From Dysidea avara (taxonomy: Eukaryota; Porifera; Demospongiae; Dictyoceratida; Dysideidae), in NCBI RefSeq assembly GCF_963678975.1, contig NC_089280.1:15017280-15081279 (forward strand): a stretch of DNA of 64,000 bases, given 5' to 3'. Below the pieces are notes generated by a model that saw nothing but the letters and a program-made list of their open reading frames with translations, was not told where the DNA came from and made no database searches. Made by a program: the position numbers and the translations under genes. Each line of letters opens with the position of its first letter. The first letter of the stretch is position 1. Below are positions 24,891 through 36,800 of this stretch, piece after piece.

Positions 24891-27800
24891 CTAGAGTTTA
24901 GACAAAGACTGATGACAGCTCATAACATCCTTCATCACTTGTAAACTTTCCATTAACTTCATACCAAACTGAGTAGTATCAGTTTCTGCACAATCTCTAC
25001 AGGTGGAAACAGTAAGCAAGATGTTATCATTTTGTGGATTGTAGCAAATGCCATATCCATCAGGAACCATTGCACCAAATGCACATAACAGTGGGAAATC
25101 TGCTGGCATCTACATATATATGCACATATAGCATACAATAATCAGATGAGGTATTCCTTGTACCTGACTGGTTGATAAGCTATGGTGAAAGCATTTAGCA
25201 AAAGATGAATCAGTGAAAATAGATGGCATTTCAACTTCATCTAGGGTACATTGTATTCTCAGCCCTAACAAATGACGATCAAACCCTTCACCAAATACAG
25301 CCTATAGTGCACATATAAATAATATTGACATGTTGTCAGTATGCCTGTGTGTGAAGTACTGTACTTATAGGCTGGTACACACATACAAGCATATATTTGC
25401 TAATATAATTCATTGACAATTTGATAAATGTACAGAGAATAGAAACTGTTAGTTTAAAATACATACATTTTCTCAGCTACTTTGTCACTCATATTCGTAG
25501 TCTTGGATATGTTCTTCAGCAAAGAGTCATAACTTTTTGTGCCATTCCAAGTGTACAATATAGTTATGTACATACATATAGTGATGGTAGGTTTTGCATA
25601 AGCAGGATGACCCCACATTTATACCTGTTGTTAAACATAACAAGTAACAATTTACCTCTATAGTATTTTGCTGATGGGACTCAATAGCAGCTTTCATTTT
25701 TGCTAACCTTTCATTAACCTATGCGATCTATCACAACAATCATGTAACTTTTCATGTGATCTTACAGTTACAGATGGATCTAGCATTGCTTTACAGAAAG
25801 CTAATGACTCAATAGAAGATGCTCTAATAGTATCAGTTCTTCCATACAGGAACAACCTTGTAAACCCACTTTCATATGTAGAAGTTAAACATCCATACAT
25901 TCTATGCAAAAAATATGATGCTTATATGGTAAATCTCAGTGCAATGTACACCCACTTGTAGTAAGTTAATTGAATAGCAGCTTGTATGAAGGAATCTGGT
26001 GATAATTTATGCAATTTCACCAACGCCTTGCCAAAATCTTCAAACACAAATACTTGATGATCACAATTGGATACTTCACTAAAAAATAACATTGCCAGTA
26101 TGCATACATTTATTGCTCATACTTATCCAGGTTCACTTTAGCTGCACCAATATCATTTGCACATTCTAAAGAAATATTCCACTGCAGTTTCCGAGCAGGG
26201 TTTAGTTGATGGCTAGGGAATGAAGACTCATAAGCTATTAAACTGTCCAATTCCCTAAATGTAACATTGGAGTATAATGTTATGGTAAAACTGTTTAAGT
26301 AGGGATCATCTCAATAATGAATGGCGCCTGCCAAAATACCGCTCCTATAAACATCTTCAGGGGCAAAAGGCTAAAGTTGAATATAGCATTAAGGTGGTGG
26401 CTACCTGGGAGTCGCAGTTTTGAAGCCATTGCAAACAAAGCCATACGTTCCACCACAAAAAGTCATTTATTGCATCATGTGATTAGTGCCTATGTAATAA
26501 GTAGTTGCACATACTAAGGCCCATTACCTTGCAACAAGAAGAAATTTATTACTGTTGTGCGAGTATTATTAAAGAAGACATTCACTAAAGTAAGTAGAGT
26601 AGTTTAGAACCTCTGTTCACAGTTAGAACCTCTGTTCACAGGGATTCAGGTACTTCACACGAAACTTTGGCAGCATACGTCATTCGTGGTTTTAGTATGG
26701 TATGCTGTGTTAGTACAACTTTCTGCATACTAGTGAGGGAGATCTCTAGATCTGTATTAGTGTAAGATAAGTGATCGGTATTTGTAGTAGAGCCGCATGT
26801 CAAGAAAAAATATTTTTGTAACTGCCTGTCGATGTTACAGCAGGTTTTAGGTCCCTTCGCAGTGGCCAAAAGGACTTCAAATCCAATAGCTGTGTTTCAA
26901 CCTGGCATAGGCTGAAGTTGTTTTGATTGTGCCCTACTTACAGCTAAAGAATAGATTCCACATTTTACCTTGCCATATTGTGCAACCAGCTTTGCGTAAA
27001 CTGATGCCAAAAGTATTTTTGCATGCTCGGCTGGTCTACAATGTAATAGTGTTTGCTTTGGTGTAGCTCTTCAAATGTGTTCACAACTGAATTTTAAAAT
27101 ATCCTTCAAACCGGAAATTGTGAGGTAATCTCCACCTTAAACCATAAAAAAGTACCATATAATATATATATATATACACCACACCTGTAGTTGAGATCAA
27201 AAGCGCCACGCTGTGGTATATAATTGATATACCACGGCAAACTGTGGTATATAACTGATATACCATGCTTTGTGGCTACGCTTACCATATATGGTGTAAC
27301 TTCACACATTCCGCGAAATCCTTATCTAAACGGTAAACAAGTCTCTAATAGCAAGCGCCTAAATCAACCAACAATTATTCACCTCAGGAACTGGAACAAG
27401 TTTCGATAAACTCTTGCCTCCTTCATGGATAACTCACTAATCACGACTATGTGGGCGTGGCACCGTTAAAAGTGTAAAACGTCTGATCCATCAAGAATTT
27501 CTATTGATTTCCATCTCCAGGAGGTGCTGTTTCACTATAACTTACTATCTATAATCGTTTTCATCTACTGGGGTGTAGAATATAACAGTTATAACACGAT
27601 TACTCGGGATATGACTAAATATACGCACTCTCACTCGAGCGCTGCGCTCTCTCGTGAATCGTGCATATATTTTAGTCATATCCCTCGTAAGCATGTTATA
27701 ACTATAAAATATATATATATGTCCCATTGTATGACACCATTTTCAGCCACAATGACAAACTCACCAGTGGCATGTACCTTTTGGGGTTCCGATGAGTGCT

Positions 27801-30800
27801 TACCTTCTGAGCCTTGTCTTTCCTTTCATCTTCAATCATGCTGGTCGTCTTCCTTCTCCATGCTAGGAAACTGTATCGAGGTGTTAAGTTTCCCTAGTAT
27901 ATTAAAGTGCTCACGTTGTATATTAACAGTAGACAGATGGTAGACCCTGTACTTGCACGATAGACCCTGTACCTGCACGATAGGACCTTTTACTAACTAG
28001 GTGGACAATTAACTATTGAGCAACATATCCCTTCACGATCTAGTACAGCTGGACCAATAACGATGGAGGTACATGCCTCTTAATGATCCAACTGTACTTA
28101 CTGTATAGCAATTGACCATTAATATATGTTTAGCATGGAGATAAACAAGGCATGCCGTGATCAAGTCCCTTAAATGTCGCATATAATCCAGTAGGCTGAG
28201 GCTCACTTGAAATACTCTAGTAAAGCAGTCATTCTTATTCAACAGTCACATTTAATATTCTAATAAAACAGTCATCATAGCTGTAGCTATAACAAAAAAA
28301 CTAAACAAACAAGTACATTTATATTTTTAAAATGTACTGATTTACAAATGAAGTAGGGATCTAAGCAATAAAAACTAGTGAGACAAGAGATATGAATGAT
28401 AGTATTACAACATATAATAGCTCTGTGGCAAAAACCCTACTTTGCAAAATAATTGTGATAACATGCAAACGTAGTGATTTTACCACAGAGCTATGTTGTA
28501 ATACCATCATTCATATATTGTCTCACTAGTTTTTATATCACTTAGATTTCTACCTAATTTTTAATTTTCGATATACTAGAAGATAAATACAATATGCACA
28601 ATAAGAAATTTGTCTCTAATTTGTGTGTAAAGCTCAAAATTTCTAATGCATTGACTGGATTAGAATATATACTTTAATTGTCACCATCATGATCAAGCAA
28701 GATGCTATAAACAGTGCGTGTGATCCAGTACAATTCAGATATTTTATAATCCACCTGTTTATCCAACCAAGTTTCAACCCTAATGGATCGGGAACATATT
28801 TTGTGGAAGATGAAAGTAAGAACACAAATTACATGACTGCTCTATTGAGCACTGACTGTTTAATGGCTGATAACACACATGCCGTGTAAGTACAGAACAG
28901 TTAATCATTATGGAATGAAGAATGTGCCACAAATTGTCCAGTCACCAGTTTTGTATACACTATATGAGAGTACTTATGAATAAACAAGTAATAATTAGGC
29001 AGGTCCCTAGTGAGTAGTGATAATGAATATACCATGTAGAAAGTTCAGTAACAAACAAGTCACCCTGTTATACAGTCGGAAAATTATATACAGACTACAA
29101 AACAGTTCGTATACTAGTAGACACGTATGGTATGTACGTGTTGAGCTTGATCCTCAAAAATATTTAATAACTGATGGATGCAATTACACAGGGCCTTGAA
29201 ATTAGGCTCATTGGTAATGCTGCTTGACCCACTAAACTCTTGTTCAAATGCCTGTCATAATATTTAAGGCCAATCATAATTTTCAATATACACATTTCAG
29301 GGAACCATAAAAGTGCTGTGTTCATCACAGCCTTTTCCCAAACTTGTAATGGAGCCAAATTGTACATGTCTGTTGTTGACACCTTTGGCTGTCACTGCTA
29401 CATAATCATCTGGTTGGTTGAAATGCTAACTTTCTTGAGAAAAAAACCATTTAGCTGTTTTTCAGGATCCAGCTCAATTTGTACATACTATATAGTCACA
29501 TACAAATAACAAAAGTTTTCTTGTTCCTGTGGTAAAGACAAGTAAACAAAGAGCTTCATAGTCTGGTTTCACATCTTCTGGCCTGTTTTTTAGTATGGGG
29601 GTACTCTTTTCACAGTAGAATTTTCACAGCAGATTTATCAATTGTAGCTGAACTCTTTACATGGTGGGCGACTTGTTATGGAGCTGAACTATCTACATGT
29701 ACATATAACTGATAATAACTTACACATTGTGGACAATATAATAGATCACTTGTATAGCAGTACTGCCATCTGCTGCAGAATGCTCTAAATTACAGCCACC
29801 ATATCCATCAGGACTAAGGAAGATCTGCACAATATATTTATGTAAATAATTATATAAGGTATATATACCCCTGTACATACCTGAATTGTATGATCAAACC
29901 ATCTATTACAACTACTATCAGCTGTACCGTTGCCATGAAGACCTCTATTGCTTGCAACATTCAACGCATTAGAACCATCATGGGTTATTCCAGGGTCCAA
30001 GCATAGTAAAAATTGAGCCCTCTCTATCATATCAAGGCTATTTTTGTTAACTGCATCTATAACAGCCATCAGACACTCAGCTAGTACACAAACTACATAC
30101 GTACCTATCATCAGTCTTTGTCTTGCTTTGTACCATGTATCTCTATGTTCACTGGTTAGGACACCTACTGAGTGTTGTGCTTTGTGAAGTGAACTATTCA
30201 CTATCTTGTGCAGTTGTTCCTCTATGTGCTTAGCTGGTACAAGAGCAAAACTTCCATTAGATAACTTCCCCAAAATTTCTAACAAGAAGAACTACAAAGA
30301 AAGCAATGGGTCAATGGAACATTGTGAGAGTTGTCCAAACTTGTTTAATAGCTATTTACATACAGTAGTTGAATGGAGGGTGTTTGTGGTGACGCATTGA
30401 GCTGAATCCTCAAAAACATTTAATATCTCACGGATGCAATTACACACGATCTTGAAATTTGGTTCTGTTCAACCCACTAAAAATATTTCAAGAGCTTTGT
30501 GTTCAAATGTCTGACATACTATTTACGGCCAATCAAAAATTTTCACAATATATTTACTATGGGGAAGCCATATAAGTACAGTATCCATTACAGCCCTTTC
30601 TCAAACTTTTAATGGAGCCAAACCATACGTGTCTGTTGTTGACACCTTTGCTGTTACCACTAATAATCTGATTGGTCGAAATGTTAACTCTGTTGAGAAA
30701 CAATCCACTTTTAATTTTAGCTGTTTTTCAGGATTCAGCTCAACTTGTACATACTATAGCTATGTATACCCATGGTAGCTCTACGTATACAAATTTAAAC

Positions 30801-33800
30801 CTACAGTATGTCGCAGAATGAAAGGATGGGAGAGGGAAACAATAGGTAGCTAAGATTGTATTTCTAAGAGAATACATTATAATAAAACATCAAACATTTT
30901 AGAAAACTAATAACATAGTCGGCCTTTGTTATCCACACACCTTCATGGCAGTTCAATCACAAATCAGTTTAATTACATATCAGTTCAATCACAAATGTGT
31001 TCAAATAAATGAGGGTTAGATGCAGTTTAACCCAGGTTAACTGGCTGATCGTAGCCCGGTTCTTTAAAGTGTCATGGAGATAGAGGACGGAAAACAAAAT
31101 GGTGGCAGGCTATCCGGCATCACGTGCACGGAACAATAAGCATACACGAGGCAGAAGTGCGAATTAAGTTTTCATTCAGTGAGACAATGCAGTAGAAGAG
31201 TGATAGCAACAAGAGGAAGACACTTGTGTGGGATAGTCAGCCGGCTACAGCGGATAACGAGGAACTGAGTAGAGAGGATGGCAGAAAATTGCCAGCAAAG
31301 ACGCTCAGGAGTAGCAAAGACGCTCAGGAGTCAGGCCTAGAGTAGCTTAGTGAAGGCCTCACAAAAGTAGAGCCGGACAAGCGAGACTGACTCGCTTTGC
31401 CACTGCCCAACCATCACGAGGTAAGTAGAAGCCCCCGCCTCAAAGGGTTCTCCCTGTAGCCATATGGCTGAGGCCGGGATGACAACACAGTTGTGTTACG
31501 TGGCGAAAGAGTGAGGGGTAAAGGCGGGGGCTGTGAAAGGGTCGAACGACGCAGGATGGTATCGAAACCATAATTAGACTAGAAATGATAGGGGTGCTAG
31601 GCCTGTAAGCGTAAAATTAATCAAAAAACGTCGAGTACGTGCTGAGCTAACGTGCTAGCAGTCAAGGAAGGCCAGCTCAACCGCGAATATGTTTGATTAA
31701 AGGCGGAGCTAACGTGCCAGCAGTCAAGGAAGGCCAGCTCAACCGTGAAGATGATGGATTATGTGCTGAGCTAATGTGCCAGCAGTCAAAAGCCGGCAAG
31801 GCCAGCTCAACTGCGAAGATGGTGGATTATGTTCTGAGCTAACGTGCCAGCAGTCAAAAGCAAGGCCAGCTCAACCGCGATGACGTGCCAGCAGGCAAGG
31901 AAGGCTAGCTCAACCGCGAAGATGGTTGATTGCGTCCGGAGCTAACGTGCCAGCATTCAAGGAAGGCGAGCTCAACCGCGAAGACAGTCGATTACGTGTT
32001 GAGTTTAAAAAAAAAATTAAGTGCTGAGTTAACGTACCAGCAGTCAAGGAAAGCCAGCTCAACCATGAAGATCATCAATTACGTACTGAACTAAAGTGCT
32101 AGCAGTCGAGGAAGGCAAGTTCAACCGCAAAGATGGCCGATTACGTGCTGAGCTAATGTGCCACCAGTCAAGGAAGGGCAGCTGAACTGCGAAGATCATT
32201 TGTTGCATGCTGAGCTGACGTACCAGCAGTCAAGGAGGATTGAGTCAGCTAAACTGTAATAGTCGATTACATCAGTTTACTTAGAAGTTGAGTATTATAA
32301 AGGTTGCGCATTTTAAGGATGCTGAAGGTCCACCAGTATCCTGCATGTAGCTACCAGTGGTGAAGTTAATCACATCAATGCATTGATGTGTCAAAATTCA
32401 AGCAAAACTATCCCTACCATACTTCCCTTTTCCTACTGCTTCAGGTGAACGGTGTTAATGTAACTTACAGTACTATTGTTAGCATATTCTACAACAGCAT
32501 AGTAGACGGTAGCTAAGTGAACTACATGGGGAGCTAACTTGCCAGGAAGGCCAATAAAGATCATCAATTATGTGCTGAGCTAACGTGCCAGCAGTCAACA
32601 AATGCCAGCTAAACTGGGAAGTGATAAATGGCGTGGGTGATGAGAATCCAACCTAGTCTTGCCTGAGGTCCTTGTACAAAAGTTTAAAGTCAGTATACAG
32701 TCACTAATCAGTTGAGAACACCTGACAGCAAGTATTCTATATATTTCATGCAAGAAAAAGTCACCTTCCATTTGTCACTTGGCTTATTTACTGGCGACGT
32801 GACATTGCTCGCCAACTAAAGCAGTCCCATCATGCTAAAAAGGGTCACACACTGTGATCTGTAATGAATGTCATGAAGGTTACAAGGCATCGCACGATGC
32901 AGCCATGTGTTTCTATTGTATGGTGCCGGACCCTAGCATCGACTGCTTGGAAGTCTTCAGTTAGTAGACCTGGTAAAGGGGTTGGAAGTTCCAATAGTCC
33001 AAAAGCTTACAAAAATGAGTAAATTCAGCATTGACATTCACATGTGTGACAGTGAGCTATATAGTGATCACCTACAGTGCATCAAAATGTGTGAATCACT
33101 TAGGTGCAAGCAAAGCAGATGAGCTCCCAGGACAATAATATTATGGTAATGCCACAGTCCTCCTCCCTGGGTAGTTGTTTCGTGATCCCAATTTTGTCCA
33201 TCTGATAGTTTGAAAGTAGGTACAGTAACTGTTCATTGTGTCAGTAACACTCAAAAGCTGCACGGTGGTTGGTTGGCATGTATCTTAAACCTGCCCTCGT
33301 TGCTAGGATCACTACTTATCTGCTTATCTGGACAGACATGGGTCAATGTATGTTGCAGTTATAGGACAACTTACCTACTATGTATATCAGTTAATTTGGG
33401 CAAGCCCCACACTAACGAGAGAGCCATAGTCATCATCAATTACATGGCAATTTACGATCAAATACAAAAATTTCTAGTTGTCGTTCATTACACAGCAACT
33501 TCACGATTAAATATGAAAAACAAACCTTACAAGTTCTTTAGTGTCACACAAGGACACAGTAATATACAAAGTAGTGTTAGTCATTGTCAATGTGGCAGTT
33601 GTAATTAACGGGTAGATTACCGGACTTCCTTATTTGTACTCATCATCGTGGATGCCACAGCGAAGTTTAATAGCGTACATTACTGAGCTTCCTTATTTGT
33701 ACTGTCAGTAATCGTTCATTACACGAAGTTAAACGGCATGGATTACTGAACTTCTTTATTTGCTGTCAGTCATCGACTCATCGTCAATGTCACGGTGAAT

Positions 33801-36800
33801 TTCAAAGACTTGTAGTACAATGGATAGAGAGTACTTCCTTCAAATGAATACCAGCTAAGAGGCTGCCTGCACATTATTGGATCTTCGATAGCAGCGGAAG
33901 CGCAAGTACACAACTACAAGATAATGTGCACATTCACGATAACAATCCAGACTATTTATAACTGGACGATGACTTTGATAACACCTAGTGACAATAGTGA
34001 TGGAAAGCCACCAGATTATTCACCACTTGAACTGAATGCACAATCTTCGACACTTCAACCGTAAAAGGTAATGGTATATAAACAAAATGTAAATATTTCA
34101 AATAGTTACGTTGCAATATGAAGGTAATTATTCATTACTGAAGGAACATGTTCCAATATATGTAATGACTGCCATTGCCTCACTACCTACATAACAGAAA
34201 CAATGTCATACAGTCACCAGATCATATGCAGCACAATTACAACTACACAGGCTCGCCCCATGATGCTTGCTGATAGTATCTGTCTAGTCAAGCAGGTAGT
34301 GTAAATGGAGGTAGGCTCAATGCATAACGTCACATCATCGCTACAATTTCAGCACAGTTATTACATTGATAAACACCCCTTTCCTTTGAGCCATTACTAT
34401 TTACTGGCGCATGCAATCCCAGCTCTTGACAGGGCAATCAAGGGTTAGTTAGAGGTCGTTGACATGAGCTGAAAGTAATTCAGGACAGTATAAATGGAGT
34501 GCTAGAGAGAGACAAGTTAAACAAGTTAAAGCCATATGTGTATAGAAAATGCAATACGGTTCTTTGAAAGAGGGAAGTCATTAAGTACACGACTGGATTA
34601 TCAGTGTTCTTTCCATTTTTAGTATAATGACGGTGATAACTAGGTTAGATAAAGCGATGTATTAAGCCAGATAAAACGTACAAGTTAATGAAACGTACCA
34701 TGAAAGAATGTGCAAGGAACAAAAGGATTGGGAAGTACCAATACAGGCTACACTGAGTTACGAGACACAACAAAATGTATATACATACAATAGTCAGGTT
34801 AGACCCCAGTATGGCATGGGCAGAAGCATCCAGGACTGTTTACTGAGAAACTACAGCGACAAACCTAACGAGTTTGAACAAGATGAGATTACCTTGGTCC
34901 AGTGGGAATACCGTTGAATTTCTTCACTTGACATTCAGAGCACTGGGAATATTTCTTCACTTTGACATTCAGAGCACTGAGCAGTTGTGTAACATGATCA
35001 CTGGCCACCGCCATGCACTCTACAAGGGACTCTGACATTGGTACAGGTGTACGGTGGCAATACAATAATAGTACAGTATGGTAGAAAAGGTAATGAACCA
35101 GTTGTACTGAGGAGTACGTGTGCATAAGCAAAACGTTACAGAGCACGTTAAATGATGGCACTTCACTTATATAATAGTTTACCAGTACAGTACATGTGTC
35201 GCAAAATGCACAAAAATCCTCTTACTCAGAAGGCTATCTCCAAGTATCAGTGGGTATGTTAGGGTTAATTGGTAAATGAATGTGGATGTTGTTAATTACA
35301 CGGTATGACAAAAGGGTGTGTGTATATAAACAGCAGAGTTGATTGTTCAGTTTCGGCAGCTCCTGCATTGTTGAAAAGTTTCTAATAGCATGCTAAGCAC
35401 AGTGGAACAAAATGGTGGTGCATGCATATGGTTAACTGAGGGAAATACGCTGAGTGTTTGACAGGACCCGAATCCAGAACGCATATGATTGGGGATCAAA
35501 GCAAAGGGTAAACAAACTAAAACAAATTAAAGAAACCCTCGTTGCTTGGGTGAGGCCTGGATTGCATAGCAACCCAGCCTCTGGGTACAGTGGGCACTGA
35601 CGCCCACGTGTCTCACCCGGGGAGGCCATGGGCGTGCGGTAACGATAAGTCCCTTACCCAGCACGGGGGGCAAACCTAGGTAGGTATTAGGGTGTCGTCG
35701 TATTGCCTTATCGTAGCCAGTTAAATGAGGGTTAGACGCAGTTTAACCCAGGTTAACTGGCCGATTATAGCCCGGTTCTTTAAAGTGTCACGGAGATAGA
35801 GGACGGAAAACGAAATGGTGGCAGGCTATCTGGCATCACGTGCACGGAACAATAAGCATAAACAAGGCAGAAGTGCGAATTAAGTTTTTTCCCGCCTCTC
35901 CTCTCCCAGGGGGTATGTCTGAATTCCGGTGTATTGTGCTTAGGCAATACACTGTGACTAGTGTTGGGTACAGTGGGCACTGACACTCATGTGTCTCACC
36001 CAAGCCTATTGAGGTCACGTGAGCCGCTGGGGAGGCCGTGGGCGTGCGGTAACGAGCAGTCCCTTACCCAGCACGAGGGGCAAACCTAGGTAGGTATTAG
36101 GGTGTCGTCGTAATGCATTATTGTAGCCAGTTAAGTGAATCATATACAGGGGGGGGATACAGTTTTATCAGAGTAAGGTGGGAGGGGGAGGCGATAGTGT
36201 AAGCATATTTGTGCTTAATATTTGTGCACGGTATCTAGGGGGCAACTAGGGGCCCTAAATGACTAGACTGCCAGATCGCTTCAGTGCATTCTCAGGTACT
36301 GTGACATGCCGCTCCACAAATTTTCGCATTTTAAAGTCTCTTAGATTGCTTCTGGTGCATTCTCAGGTACCCGAGAATAACATGCCACTCGTTTCATTTC
36401 AGATTCTTGCAGATTGCTTCTAATGCATCCTGAGGCACTTTCATGGCTGCCTGTGGAAAGTGGCTAAGTGGAAACCATAGTAATACTGTACATAACTGCG
36501 CCAGAACAATAATAAATTGCTGTCACACTATACATAACAAGATCGTGACTGAGACAGGCCTAAGGTAAGTGAAATAGACTACAGGACTGCACAGATAGTC
36601 CTATACAGTCTGCTGCTATATATACGTCAATTATGATATTTATACACTGTGGTAAAGAGCTGCAGCAATAGTGAATCTCCACTAATTCATTTTATTTATG
36701 CAACTGCAGGAATTTACTAAAATCCTGGATCCATCCTGTGTTCTGTAACTTATCATCATGATTCAATACACTAAAACAACCAACATTCAAATAGTCTACT

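Noticed and set aside
27170..27290. regulatory palindrome at TGTGGTATATAATTGATATACCAC
   Set aside because: A short AT-rich inverted repeat with a second imperfect copy; likely repeat debris, with no functional sign.
33210..33608. 132-codon open frame as a gene
   Set aside because: It overlaps the MITE copy at 33399-34262, has no ATG context or splice signals and no protein-like pattern.
34708..34917. 69-codon open frame as a gene
   Set aside because: Isolated on the strand opposite to gene B inside its intron, with no recognisable domain or splice support.
31007..35888. LTR retrotransposon bounded by the 166-bp unit B repeats
   Set aside because: The repeats do not begin TG and end CA at both copies, no primer site, polypurine tract or target duplication is visible, and no gag or pol motif lies between them.
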